Source of the DNA: Pterois miles | Lineage: Eukaryota; Chordata; Actinopteri; Perciformes; Scorpaenidae | Assembly: GCA_947000775.1 (NCBI GenBank) | Contig: CAMQGK010000607.1 | Span: forward strand, 139,001-203,000 | Direction of reading: 5' to 3' | Length of the DNA: 64,000 bases | Translations under genes and position numbers: made by a program | Shown: piece by piece, positions 36,831-51,300 of the stretch | Numbering within the stretch: the first letter of the stretch is position 1 | Layout of the letters: each line of letters begins with the position of its first letter | Notes under the pieces: model-generated | What the model was told of the DNA's origin: nothing | The model's input: the letters and a program-made list of their open reading frames with translations, nothing else | Databases searched by the model: none

Positions 36831-39800
36831 ATAGTATAGTATGTTGAAAAAATTTCATGAAAAAAGTCATAGTATAGTATGTCGACAAATTTTAGGAAAA
36901 GTCATAGTATAGCATGTCGACAAATTTCTTAAAAAAATTTTGTAGAATAGCATATCCAAAAATTTCACGAAAAAAAAGTCATAGTATAGTATGTTGAAAA
37001 ATTTCTTGAAAAAAAAGTCACAGTATAGTATGTAGAAAAATTTCATGAAAAAAGTCATAGTATAGAATGTTGAAAAATTTCTTGAAAAAAAAGTCATAGT
37101 ATAGTATGTTGAAAAATTTCTTGAAAAAAAGTCATATTATAGTATGTTGAAAAATTTCATGAAAAAAGTCGTAGTATAGAATGTTGAAAAATTTCATGAA
37201 AAAAGTCATAGTATAGAATGTTGAAAAATTTCATGAAAAAAGTCATAGTATAGAATGTCGAAAAATTTCATGATAAAAGTCATAGTATAGTATGTCGACA
37301 AATTTCATGATAAAAGTCATATTATAGCATGTCGACAAATTTCTTAAAAAAATTTCGTAGTATAGCATATCCAAAAATTTCACGAAAAAAGTCATAGTAT
37401 AGTATGTTGAAAAATTTCTTGAAAAAAAAGTCATAGTATAGTATGTTGAAAAATTTCATGAAAAAAGTCAAAGTATAGTATGTTGAAAAATTTCATGAAA
37501 AAAGTCAAAGTATAGTATGTTGAAAAATTCCTTGAAAAAATATCATAGTATAGTATGTCGAAAAATTATATGAAAAAAGTCATAGTATAGTATGTTGAAA
37601 AATTTCTTGAAAAAGGTCACAGTATAGTATGTTAAAAAATTTGTTGAAAAATTCATTGTATTGTATATCAAAGAATTTCATGAAAAAGTCATAGTATAGT
37701 ATATCCAAAAATTTCCTGAAAACTTGATAGTGTAGTATGTTGAAGAAATTTCATGAAAAAAGTCATCGTTTAGTAGGTCGACAAATTTCATGTTAAAAGT
37801 CATAGTATAGTATGTCGACAAATTTCATGTTAAAAGTCATAGTATAGTATGTCGACAAATTTCATGATAAAAGTCATAGTATAGTATGTCGACACATTTC
37901 ATGATAAAAGTCATAGTATAGTATGTCGACAAATGTTAGGAAAAGTCATATTATAGCATGTCCACAAATTTCTTAAAAAAATTTCGTAGTATAGTATATC
38001 CAAAAATTTCACGAAAAAAAGTCATAGTATAGTATGTTGAAAAAATTTCATGAAAAAAATCATAGTATAGTATGTCGACAAATTTTAGGAAAAGTAATAT
38101 TATAGCATGTCGACAAATTTTAGGAAAAGTCATATTATAGCATGTCGACAAATTTCTGAAAAAGATTTCGTAGTATAGTATATCCAAAAACTTCACGAAA
38201 AAAGTCATAGTATAGTATGTTGAAAAATTTCTTGAAAAAAAAAGTCATAGTATAGTATGTCGAAAAATTTCATGAAAAAAGTCAAAGTATAGTATGTTGA
38301 AAAATTCCTTGAAAAAATATCATAGTATAGTATGTCGAAAAATTATATGAAAAAAGTCAAAGTATAGTATGTCGAAAAATTTCATGAAAAAAAAGTCATA
38401 GTATAGTATGTCAAAAAATTTCATGAAAAAAGTCAAAGTATAGTATGTTGAAAAATTTCTTGCAAAAATGTCATAGTATAGCATGTCGATAAATTTCATG
38501 AAAAAAAGTCATGGTATAGCATGTCGAGTAATTCCTTTAAAAAATTTCATAGTATAGTTTGTCCAAAAATTTCACGAAAACAAGTCATAGTATAGTATGT
38601 TAAAAAATTTCATGAAAAAAAGTCATAGTATAGTATGTCGAAACATTTCATGAAAAAAGTCAAAGTATAGTATGTCGAAAAATTTCATGAAAAAAGTCAA
38701 AGTATAGTATGTTGAAAAATTTCTTGAAAAAAAAAGTCATAGTATAGTGTGTCGAAAAATTTCATGAAAAAAGTCAAAGTATAGTATGTCGAAAAATTTC
38801 ATGAAAAAAGTCAAAGTATAGTATGTTGAAAAATTTCTTGAAAAAAAAAGTCATAGTATAGCATGTCGAAAAATTTCATGAAAAAAGTCAAAGTATAGTA
38901 TGTTGAAAAATTTCTTGAAAAAAAAAGTCATAGTATAGTATGTCGAAAACTTTCATGAAAAAAGTCATAGTTTAGTATTTTGAAAACTTTCATGATAAAG
39001 GTCACAGTATAGTATGTCGAAAAATTTCATGAAAAAAGTGAAAGTATTGTATGTTGAAAAAATTCTTGAAAAAAAAGTCATAGTTTAGGATGTTGAAAAG
39101 ATTCATGAAAAAGGTCACAGTATAGTATGTCAAAAAATTTCATGAAAAAAGTCATAGTATAGTAAGTTGAAAAATTTCTCGAAATAAAGTCAGAGTAAAG
39201 TAAGTTTAAAAATTTCATGACAAAATCAAAGTATAGTATGTTGAAAAATTTCTTGAAAAAAAGTCATATTATAGTATGTTGAAAAATTTCATGAAAAAAG
39301 TCACAGTATAGTATGTTAAAAAAAATTGTTAAAAAATTCATTGTATTGTATGTCAAAAAATTTCATGAAAAAGTCATAGTATAGTATATCCAAAAATTTG
39401 CTGAAAACTTGATAGTGTAGAATGTTGAAGAAATTTCATGAAAAAAGTCATCGTTTAGTATGTCGAAAAATTTCTTGCAAAAAAGTCATAGTATAGTATG
39501 TTGAAAAAATTTCATGAAAAAAGTCATAGTATAGTATGTCGACAAATTTTAGGAAAAGTCATAGTATAGCATGTCGACAAATTTCTTAAAAAAATTTTGT
39601 AGAATAGCAAATCCAAAAATTTCACGAAAAAAGTCATAGTATAGTATGTTGAAAAATTTCTTGAAAAAAAAGTCACATTATAGTATGTAGAAAAATTTCA
39701 TGAAAAAAGTCATAGTATAGAATGTTGAAAAATTTCTTGAAAAAAAAGTCATAGTATAGAATGTTGAAAAATTTCATGAAAAAAGTCGTAGTATAGAATG

Positions 39801-40156
39801 TTGAAAAATTTCATGAAAAAAAGTCATAGTATAGAATGTCGAAAAATTTCATGATAAAAGTCATAGTATAGTATGTCGACAAATTTCATGATAAAAGTCA
39901 TAGTATAGTATGTCGACAAATGTTAGGAAAAGTCATATTATAGCATGTCGACAAATTTCTTAAAAAATTTCGTAGTATAGTATATCCAAAAATTTCACGA
40001 AAAAAAGTCATAGTATAGTATGTTGAAAAAATTTCATGAAAAAAGTCGTAGTATAGTATGTCGACAAATTTTAGGAAAAGTCATATTATAGCATGTCGAC
40101 AAATTTCTTAAAAAAATTTCGTAGTATAGTATATCCAAAAATTTCACGAAAAAAGT
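36831..40156 (+). repeat. HOR ~3.33 kb tandem pair, copy 1
   Basis: Repeats at an offset of about 3,326 bp (36,836 to 40,162; 37,243 to 40,569; 38,639 to 41,965), rising to 3,363 bp where copy 2 carries one extra monomer near 40,955. Shared private variants include GTATATCAAAGAATTTC, GTCGACACATTTC, GTCGAAACATTTC and AGCAAATCCAAAAATTTC. It contains no gene; F/Y-rich minus-strand open frames repeat exactly between copies, as expected of copied satellite. Confidence 0.87.
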
Positions 40157-43100
40157 CATAGTATAGTATGTTGAAAAAATTTCATGAAAAAAGTCATAGT
40201 ATAGTATGTCGACAAATTTTAGGAAAAGTCATAGTATAGCATGTCGACAAATTTCTTAAAAAAATTTTGTAGAATAGCATATCCAAAAATTTCACGAAAA
40301 AAAGTCATAGTATAGTATGTTGAAAAATTTCTTGAAAAAAAAGTCACAGTATAGTATGTAGAAAAATTTCATGAAAAAAGTCATAGTATAGAATGTTGAA
40401 AAATTTCTTGAAAAAAAAGTCATAGTATAGTATGTTGAAAAATTTCTTGAAAAAAAGTCATATTATAGTATGTTGAAAAATTTCATGAAAAAAGTCGTAG
40501 TATAGAATGTTGAAAAATTTCATGAAAAAAGTCATAGTATAGAATGTTGAAAAATTTCATGAAAAAAGTCATAGTATAGAATGTCGAAAAATTTCATGAT
40601 AAAAGTCATAGTATAGTATGTCGACAAATTTCATGATAAAAGTCATATTATAGCATGTCGACAAATTTCTTAAAAAAATTTCGTAGTATAGCATATCCAA
40701 AAATTTCACGAAAAAAGTCATAGTATAGTATGTTGAAAAATTTCTTGAAAAAAAAGTCATAGTATAGTATGTTGAAAAATTTCATGAAAAAAGTCAAAGT
40801 ATAGTATGTTGAAAAATTTCATGAAAAAAGTCAAAGTATAGTATGTTGAAAAATTCCTTGAAAAAATATCATAGTATAGTATGTCGAAAAATTATATGAA
40901 AAAAGTCATAGTATAGTATGTTGAAAAATTTCTTGAAAAAGGTCACAGTATAGTATGTCAAAAAATTTCATGAAAAAAGTCATAGTATAGTATGTTAAAA
41001 AATTTGTTGAAAAATTCATTGTATTGTATATCAAAGAATTTCATGAAAAAGTCATAGTATAGTATATCCAAAAATTTCCTGAAAACTTGATAGTGTAGTA
41101 TGTTGAAGAAATTTCATGAAAAAAGTCATCGTTTAGTAGGTCGACAAATTTCATGTTAAAAGTCATAGTATAGTATGTCGACAAATTTCATGTTAAAAGT
41201 CATAGTATAGTATGTCGACAAATTTCATGATAAAAGTCATAGTATAGTATGTCGACACATTTCATGATAAAAGTCATAGTATAGTATGTCGACAAATGTT
41301 AGGAAAAGTCATATTATAGCATGTCCACAAATTTCTTAAAAAAATTTCGTAGTATAGTATATCCAAAAATTTCACGAAAAAAAGTCATAGTATAGTATGT
41401 TGAAAAAATTTCATGAAAAAAGTCATAGTATAGTATGTCGACAAATTTTAGGAAAAGTAATATTATAGCATGTCGACAAATTTTAGGAAAAGTCATATTA
41501 TAGCATGTCGACAAATTTCTGAAAAAGATTTCGTAGTATAGTATATCCAAAAACTTCACGAAAAAAGTCATAGTATAGTATGTTGAAAAATTTCTTGAAA
41601 AAAAAAGTCATAGTATAGTATGTCGAAAAATTTCATGAAAAAAGTCAAAGTATAGTATGTTGAAAAATTCCTTGAAAAAATATCATAGTATAGTATGTCG
41701 AAAAATTTCATGAAAAAAAAGTCATAGTATAGTATGTCAAAAAATTTCATGAAAAAAGTCAAAGTATAGTATGTTGAAAAATTTCTTGCAAAAATGTCAT
41801 AGTATAGCATGTCGATAAATTTCATGAAAAAAAGTCATGGTATAGCATGTCGAGTAATTCCTTTAAAAAATTTCATAGTATAGTTTGTCCAAAAATTTCA
41901 CGAAAACAAGTCATAGTATAGTATGTTAAAAAATTTCATGAAAAAAAGTCATAGTATAGTATGTCGAAACATTTCATGAAAAAAGTCAAAGTATAGTATG
42001 TCGAAAAATTTCATGAAAAAAGTCAAAGTATAGTATGTTGAAAAATTTCTTGAAAAAAAAGTCATAGTATAGTGTGTCGAAAAATTTCATGAAAAAAGTC
42101 AAAGTATAGTATGTCGAAAAATTTCATGAAAAAAGTCAAAGTATAGTATGTTGAAAAATTTCTTGAAAAAAAAAGTCATAGTATAGCATGTCGAAAAATT
42201 TCATGAAAAAAGTCAAAGTATAGTATGTTGAAAAATTTCTTGAAAAAAAAAAGTCATAGTATAGTATGTCGAAAACTTTCATGAAAAAAGTCATAGTTTA
42301 GTATTTTGAAAACTTTCATGATAAAGGTCACAGTATAGTATGTCGAAAAATTTCATGAAAAAAGTGAAAGTATTGTATGTTGAAAAAATTCTTGAAAAAA
42401 AAGTCATAGTTTAGGATGTTGAAAAGATTCATGAAAAAGGTCACAGTATAGTATGTCAAAAAATTTCATGAAAAAAGTCATAGTATAGTAAGTTGAAAAA
42501 TTTCTCGAAATAAAGTCAGAGTAAAGTAAGTTTAAAAATTTCATGACAAAATCAAAGTATAGTATGTTGAAAAATTTCTTGAAAAAAGTCATATTATAGT
42601 ATGTTGAAAAATTTCATGAAAAAAGTCACAGTATAGTATGTTAAAAAAAATTGTTAAAAAATTCATTGTATTGTATGTCAAAAAATTTCATGAAAAAGTC
42701 ATAGTATAGTATATCCAAAAATTTGCTGAAAACTTGATAGTGTAGTATGTTGAAGAAATTTCATGAAAAAAGTCATCGTTTAGTATGTCGAAAAATTTCT
42801 TGCAAAAAAGTCATAGTATAGTATGTTGAAAAAATTTCATGAAAAAAGTCATAGTATAGTATGTCGACAAATTTTAGGAAAAGTCATAGTATAGCATGTC
42901 GACAAATTTCTTAAAAAAATTTTGTAGAATAGCAAATCCAAAAATTTCACGAAAAAAAGTCATAGTATAGTATGTTGAAAAATTTCTTGAAAAAAAAGTC
43001 ACATTATAGTATGTAGAAAAATTTCATGAAAAAAGTCATAGTATAGAATGTTGAAAAATTTCTTGAAAAAAAAGTCATAGTATAGTATGTTGAAAAATTT

Positions 43101-43500
43101 CATGAAAAAAGTCGTAGTATAGAATGTTGAAAAATTTCATGAAAAAAGTCATAGTATAGAATGTTGAAAAATTTCATGAAAAAAGTCATAGTATAGAATG
43201 TCGAAAAATTTCATGATAAAAGTCATAGTATAGTATGTCGACAAATTTCATGATAAAAGTCATAGTATAGTATGTCGACAAATGTTAGGAAAAGTCATAT
43301 TATAGCATGTCGACAAATTTCTTAAAAAAATTTCGTAGTATAGTATATCCAAAAATTTCACGAAAAAAAGTCATAGTATAGTATGTTGAAAAAATTTCAT
43401 GAAAAAAGTCGTAGTATAGTATGTCGACAAATTTTAGGAAAAGTCATATTATAGCATGTCGACAAATTTCTTAAAAAAATTTCGTAGTATAGTATATCCA
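40157..43500 (+). repeat. HOR ~3.33 kb tandem pair, copy 2
   Basis: Second copy of the 3.33-kb unit. Its last part (from about 41,940) occurs a third time at about 59,660 onward, offset 17,722 bp. Near 43,425 and 43,571 a module of about 147 bp (GTCGACAAATTTTAGG through GTCGTAGTATAG) is itself repeated, a small nested duplication. No gene is visible. Confidence 0.87.
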
Positions 43501-43849
43501 AAAATTTCACGAAAAAAAGTCATAGTATAGTATGTTGAAAAAATTTCATGAAAAAAGTCGTAGTATAGTATGTCGACAAATTTTAGGAAAAGTCATATTA
43601 TAGCATGTCGAAAAATTTCAGGAAAAGTCATATTATAGCATGTCGACAAATTTCTTAAAAAAATTTCGTAGTATAGCATATCCAAAAATTTCACGAAAAA
43701 AGTCATAGTATAGTATGTTGAAAAATTATATGAAAAAAGTCATAGTATAGTATGTTGAAAAGTTTCATGAAAAAGGTCACAGTATAGTATGTCAAAAAAT
43801 TTCATGAAAAAAGTCATAGTATAGTATGTTAAAAAATTTGTTGAAAAAT
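43501..43849 (+). repeat. Satellite array linking two HOR types
   Basis: About nine monomers, including the second 147-bp module, a GTCGAAAAATTTCAGG unit and a GTTGAAAAATTATATG unit. This stretch joins the 3.33-kb HOR to the block homologous to 31.55 kb. No gene is visible. Confidence 0.88.
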
Positions 43850-46800
43850 TCATTGTATTGTATGTCAAAGAATTTCATGAAAAAGTCATAGTATAGTATA
43901 TCCAAAAATTTCCTGAAAACTTGATAGTGTAGTATGTTGAAGAAATTTCATGAAAAAAGTCATCGTTTAGTAGGTCGACAAATTTCATGTTAAAAGTCAT
44001 AGTATAGTATGTCGACAAATTTCATGTTAAAAGTCATAGTATAGTATGTCGACAAATTTCATGATAAAAGTCATAGTATAGTATGTCGACACATTTCATG
44101 ATAAAAGTCATAGTATAGTATGTCGACAAATGTTAGGAAAAGTCATATTATAGCATGTCCACAAATTTCTTAAAAAAATTTCGTAGTATAGTATATCCAA
44201 AAATTTCACGAAAAAAAGTCATAGTATAGTATGTTGAAAAAATTTCATGAAAAAAGTCATAGTATAGTATGTCGACAAATTTTAGGAAAAGTCATATTAT
44301 AGCATGTCGACAAATTTTAGGAAAAGTCATATTATAGCATGTCGACAAATTTCTGAAAAAGATTTCGTAGTATAGTATATCCAAAAACTTCACGAAAAAA
44401 GTCATAGTATAGTATGTTGAAAAATTTCTTGAAAAAAAAGTCATAGTATAGTATGTCGAAAAATTTCATGAAAAAAGTCAAAGTATAGTATGTTGAAAAA
44501 TTCCTTGAAAAAATATCATAGTATAGTATGTCGAAAAATTATATGAAAAAAGTCAAAGTATAGTATGTCGAAAAATTTCATGAAAAAAAAGTCATAGTAT
44601 AGTATGTCAAAAAATTTCATGAAAAAAGTCAAAGTATAGTATGTTGAAAAATTTCTTGCAAAAAAGTCATAGTATAGCATGTCGATAAATTTCATGAAAA
44701 AAAGTCATGGTATAGCATGTCGAGTAATTCCTTTAAAAAATTTCATAGTATAGTTTGTCCAAAAATTTCACGAAAACAAGTCATAGTATAGTATGTTGAA
44801 AAATTTCATGAAAAAAGTCAAAGTATAGTATGTTGAAAAATTTCTTGAAAAAAGTCAAAGTATAGTATGTTGAAAAATTTCTTGAAAAAAAAGTCATAGT
44901 ATAGTATGTTGAAAAGTTTCATGAAAAAAAAGTCATAGTATAGTATGTTGAAAAATTTCTTGAAAAAAAAAAGTCATAGTATAGTATGTCGAAAACTTTC
45001 ATGAAAAAAGTCATAGTTTAGTATTTTGAAAAGTTTCATGAAAAAGGTCACAGTATAGTATGTCGAAAAATTTCATGAAAAAAGTGAAAGTATTGTATGT
45101 TGAAAAAATTCTTGAAAAAAAAGTCATAGTTTAGGATGTTGAAAAGATTCATGAAAAAGGTCACAGTATAGTATGTCAAAAAATTTCATGAAAAAAGTCA
45201 TAGTATAGTAAGTTGAAAAATTTCTCGAAATAAAGTCAGAGTAAAGTAAGTTTAAAAATTTCATGACAAAAGTCAAAGTATAGTATGTTGAAAAATTTCT
45301 TGAAAAAAGTCATATTATAGTATGTTGAAAAATTTCATGAAAAAAGTCATAGTATAGTATGTTACAAAAAATTGTCAAAAAATTCTTTGTACTGTATGTC
45401 AAAAAATTTCATGAAAAAGTTATAGTATAGTATATCCAAAAATTTGCTGAAAACTTGATAGTGTAGTATGTTGAAGAAATTTCATGAAAAAAGTCATCGT
45501 TTAGTATGTCGAAAAATTTCTTGCAAAAAAGTCATAGTATAGTATGTTGAAAAAATTTCATGAAAAAAGTCATAGTATAGTATGTCGACAAATTTTAGGA
45601 AAAGTCATAGTATAGCATGTCGACAAATTTCTTAAAAAAATTTTGTAGAATAGCATATCCAAAAATTTCACAAAAAAAAGTCATAGTATAGTATGTTGAA
45701 AAATTTCTTGAAAAAAAAATTCACAGTATAGTATGTAGAAAAATTTCATGAAAAAAGTCATAGTATAGAATGTTGAAAAATTTCTTGAAAAAAAAGTCAT
45801 AGTATAGTATGTTGAAAAATTTCTTGAAAAAAAGTCATATTATAGTATGTTGAAAAATTTCATGAAAAAAGTCGTAGTATAGAATGTTGAAAAATTTCAT
45901 GAAAAAAGTCATAGTATAGAATGTTGAAAAATTTCATGAAAAAAGTCATAGTATAGAATGTCGAAAAATTTCATGATAAAAGTCATAGTATAGTATGTCG
46001 AAAAATTTCATGAAAAAAGTGAAAGTATTGTATGTTGAAAAAATTCCTTGAAAAAATATCATAGTATAGTATGTCGAAAAATTATATGAAAAAAGTCAAA
46101 CTATAGTATGTCGAAAAATTTCATGAAAAAAAAGTCATAGTATAGTATGTCAAAAAATTTCATGAAAAAAGTCAAAGTATAGTATGTTGAAAAATTTCTT
46201 GCAAAAAAGTCATAGTATAGCATGTCGATAAATTTCATGAAAAAAAGTCATGGTATAGCATGTCGAGTAATTCCTTTAAAAAATTTCATAGTATAGTTTG
46301 TCCAAAAATTTCACGAAAACAAGTCATAGTATAATATGTCAAAAAATTTCACGAAAAAAAGTCATAGTATAGTATGTTGAAAAGTTTCATGAAAAAAAAG
46401 TCATAGTATAGTAAGTTGAAAAATTTCTGGAAATAAAGTCAGAGTAAAGTAAGTTTAAAAATTTAATGAAAAAAGTCAAAGTAGAGAATGTTGAAAAATT
46501 TCTTGAAAAAATAGTCATAGTAAAGTAAGTTTAAAAATTTCATGAAAAAAGTCAGTGTAGTATGTTGAAAAATTTCTTGAAAAAAAATTCATAGTATAGT
46601 ATGTCAAAAAATTTCATGAAAAAAGTCAAAGTATAGTATGTTGAAAAATTTCTTGAAAAAAAAAGGCATAGTACAGCATGTCGAAAAATTTCATGAAAAA
46701 AGTCATAGTATAGTATGTTGAAAAATTTCTTGCAAAAAAGTCATGGTATAGCATGTCGATAAATCTCATGAAAAAAAGTCAGAGTATAGCATGTCGAGTA

Positions 46801-48200
46801 ATTCCTTAAAAAAATTTCATAGTATAGTTTGTCCAAATATTTCACGAAAACAAGTTATAGTATAGTATGTCAAAAAATTTCACGAAAAAAAGTCATAGTA
46901 TAGTATGTTGAAAAATTTCTTGAAAAAAAAGTCACAGTATAGTATGTCGAAAAATTTCATGAAAAAAGTCATAGTATAGTATGTTGAAAAATTTCTTGAA
47001 AAAAAAGTCATAGTATAGTATGTCGAAAAATTTCATGAAATAGTCAAAGTATAGTATGTTGAAAAATTTCTTGAAAAAAAGTCATATTATAGTATGTTGA
47101 AAAATTTCATGAAAAAAGTCGTAGTATAGAATGTTGAAAAATTTCATGAAAAAAGTCATAGTATAGAATGTCGAAAAATTTCATGAAAAAGTCAGAGTAT
47201 AGTATGTTGAAAAATTTCTTGAAAAAAAAGTCATAGTATAGTATGTTGAAAAATTGTTGAAAAATTCATTGTATTGTATGTCAAAGAATTTCATGAAAAA
47301 GTCATAGTATAGTATATCCAAAAATTTCCTGAAAACTTGATAGTGTAGTATGTTGAAGAAATTTCATGAAAAAAGTCATCGTTTAGTAGGTCGACAAATT
47401 TCATCTTAAAAGTCATAGTATAGTATGTCGACAAATTTCATGTTAAAAGTCATAGTATAGTATGTCGACAAATTTCATGATAAAAGTCATAGTATAGTAT
47501 GTCGACAAATTTCATGATAAAAGTCATAGTATAGTATGTCGACAAATGTTAGGAAAAGTCATATTATAGCATGTCCACAAATTTCTTAAAAAAATTTCGT
47601 AGTATAGTATATCCAAAAATTTCACGAAAAAAAGTCATAGTATAGTATGTTGAAAAAATTTCATGAAAAAAGTCATAGTATAGTATGTCGACAAATTTTA
47701 GGAAAAGTCATATTATAGCATGTCGACAAATTTCTGAAAAAGTTTTCGTAGTATAGTATATCCAAAAACTTCACGAAAAAAGTCATAGTATAGTATGTTG
47801 AAAAATTTCTTGAAAAGAAAATCATAATATAGTATGTCGAAAAATTTCATGAAAAAAGTCAAAGTATAGTATGTTGAAAAATTCCTTGAAAAAATATCAT
47901 AGTATAGTATGTCGAAAAATTATATGACAAAAGTCAAAGTATAGTATGTCGAAAAATTTCATGAAAAAAAAGTCATAGTATAGTATGTCAAAAAATTTCA
48001 TGAAAAAAGTCAAAGTATAGTATGTTGAAAAATTTCTTGCAAAAAAGTCATAGTATAGCATGTCGATAAATTTCATGAAAAAAAGTCATGGTATAGCATG
48101 TCGAGTAATTCCTTTAAAAAATTTCATAGTATAGTTTGTCCAAAAATTTCACGAAAACAAGTCATAGTATAGTATGTCGAAAAATTTCATGAAAAAAGTC
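43850..48200 (+). repeat. Long-range array duplication, partner 2 (~12.12 kb period)
   Basis: Homologous to 31.55-36.1 kb in the same order, with the private variants at 46,095 and 46,833. Differences are mostly single substitutions (e.g. TTCTTTGTACTG near 45,383 in place of TTCATTGTACTG) and A-run lengths. It contains no gene. Confidence 0.82.
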
Positions 48201-48350
48201 ATAGTATAGAATGTCGAAAAATTTCATGAAAAAAGTCAGAGTATAGTATGTTGAAAAATTTCTTGAAAAAAAAGTCATAGTATAATATCTCGAAAATTTT
48301 CATGAAAAAAAAGTCATAGTATAGTATGTTAAAAAAATTGTTGAAAAATT

Positions 48351-51300
48351 CATTGTATTGTATGTCAAAGAATTTCATGAAAAAGTCATAGTATAGTATA
48401 TCCAAAAATTTCCTGAAAACTTGATAGTGTAGTATGTTGAAGAAATTTCATGAAAAAAGTCATCGTTTAGTAGGTCGACAAATTTCATGTTAAAAGTCAT
48501 AGTATAGTATGTCGACAAATTTCATGTTAAAAGTCATAGTATAGTATGTCGACAAATTTCATGATAAAAGTCATAGTATAGTATGTCGACAAATTTCATG
48601 ATAAAAGTCATAGTATAGTATGTCGACAAATGTTAGGAAAAGTCATATTATAGCATGTCCACAAATTTCTTAAAAAAATTTCGTAGTATAGTATATCCAA
48701 AAATTTCACGAAAAAAAGTCATAGTATAGTATGTTGAAAAAATTTCATGAAAAAAGTCATAGTATAGTATGTCGACAAATTTTAGGAAAAGTCATATTAT
48801 AGCATGTCGACAAATTTTAGGAAAAGTCATATTATAGCATGTCGACAAATTTCTGAAAAAGATTTCGTAGTATAGTATATCCAAAAACTTCACGAAAAAA
48901 GTCATAGTATAGTATGTTGAAAAATTTCTTGAAAAAAAAGTCATAGTATAGTATGTCGAAAAATTTCATGAAAAAAGTCAAAGTATAGTATGTTGAAAAA
49001 TTCCTTGAAAAAATATCATAGTATAGTATGTCAAAAAATTATATGAAAAAAGTCAAAGTATAGTATGTCGAAAAATTTCATGAAAAAAAAGTCATAGTAT
49101 AGTATGTCAAAAAATTTCATGAAAAAAGTCAAAGTATAGTATGTTGAAAAATTTCTTGCAAAAAAGTCATAGTATAGCATGTCGATAAATTTCATGAAAA
49201 AAAGTCATGGTATAGCATGTCGAGTAATTCCTTTAAAAAATTTCATAGTATAGTTTGTCCAAAAATTTCACGAAAACAAGTCATAGTATAGTATGTCGAA
49301 AAATTTCATGAAAAAAGTCAAAGTATAGTATGTTGAAAAATTTCTTGAAAAAAGTCAAAGTATAGTATGTTGAAAAATTTCTTGAAAAAAAAGTCATAGT
49401 ATAGTATGTTGAAAAGTTTCATGAAAAAAAAGTCATAGTATAGTATGTTGAAAAATTTCTTGAAAAAAAAAGTCATAGTATAGTATGTCGAAAACTTTAA
49501 TGAAAAAAGTCATAGTTTAGTATTTTGAAAAGTTTCATGAAAAAGGTCACAGTATAGTATGTCGAAAAATTTCATGAAAAAAGTGAAAGTATTGTATGTT
49601 GAAAAAATTCTTGAAAAAAAAGTCATAGTTTAGGATGTTGAAAAGATTCATGAAAAAGGTCACAGTATAGTATGTCAAAAAATTTCATGAAAAAAGTCAT
49701 AGTATAGTAAGTTGAAAAATTTCTCGAAATAAAGTCAGAGTAAAGTAAGTTTAAAAATTTCATGACAAAAGTCAAAATATAGTATGTTGAAAAATTTCTT
49801 GAAAAAAGTCATATTATAGTATGTTGAAAAATTTCATGAAAAAAGTCATAGTATAGTATGTTAAAAAAAATTGTCAAAAAATTCATTGTACTGTATGTCA
49901 AAAAATTTCATGAAAAAGTTATAGTATAGTATATCCAAAAATTTGCTGAAAACTTGATAGTGTAGTATGTTGAAGAAATTTCATGAAAAAAGTCATCGTT
50001 TAGTATGTCGAAAAATTTCTTGCAAAAAAGTCATAGTATAGTATGTTGAAAAAATTTCATGAAAAAAGTCATAGTATAGTATGTCGACAAATTTTAGGAA
50101 AAGTCATAGTATAGCATGTCGACAAATTTCTTAAAAAAATTTTGTAGAATAGCATATCCAAAAATTTCACGAAAAAAAGTCATAGTATAGTATGTTGAAA
50201 AATTTCTTGAAAAAAAAGTCACAGTATAGTATGTAGAAAAATTTCATGAAAAAAGTCATAGTATAGAATGTTGAAAAATTTCTTGAAAAAAAAAAGTCAT
50301 AGTATAGTATGTTGAAAAATTTCATGAAAAAAGTCATAGTATAGAATGTTGAAAAATTTCATGAAAAAAGTCATAGTATAGAATGTCGAAAAATTTCATG
50401 ATAAAAGTCATAGTATAGTATGTCGACAAATTTCATGATAAAAGTCATAGTATAGTATGTCGACAAATGTTAGGAAAAGTCATATTATAGCATGTCGACA
50501 AATTTCTTAAAAAAATTTCGTAGTATAGCATATCCAAAAATTTCACGAAAAAAGTCATAGTATAGTATGTTGAAAAATTTCTTGAAAAAAAAGTCATAGT
50601 ATAGTATGTCGAAAAATTTCATGAAAAAAGTCATAGTATAGTATGTTGAAAAATTTCTTGAAAAAAAGTCATAGTCTAGTATGTTGAAAAGTTTCATGAA
50701 AAAGGTCACAGTATAGTATGTCAAAAAATTTCATGAAAAAAGGCATAGTATAGTATGTTAAAAAATTTGTTGAAAAATTCATTGTATTGTATGTCAAAGA
50801 ATTTCATGAAAAAGTCATAGTATAGTATATCCAAAAATTTCCTGAAAACTTGATAGTGTAGTATGTTGAAGAAATTTCATGAAAAAAGTCATCGTTTAGT
50901 AGGTCGACAAATTTCATGTTAAAAGTCATAGTATAGTATGTCGACAAATTTCATGTTAAAAGTCATAGTATAGTATGTCGACAAATTTCATGATAAAAGT
51001 CATAGTATAGTATGTCGACACATTTCATGATAAAAGTCATAGTATAGTATGTCGACAAATGTTAGGAAAAGTCATATTATAGCATGTCGACAAATTTCTT
51101 AAAAAAATTTCGTAGTATAGTATATCCAAAAATTTCACGAAAAAAAGTCATAGTATAGTATGTTGAAAAAATTTCATGAAAAAAAGTCATAGTATAGTAT
51201 GTTGAAAAAATTTCATGAAAAAAGTCATAGTATAGTATGTCGACAAATTTTAGGAAAAGTAATATTATAGCATGTCGACAAATTTTAGGAAAAGTCATAT

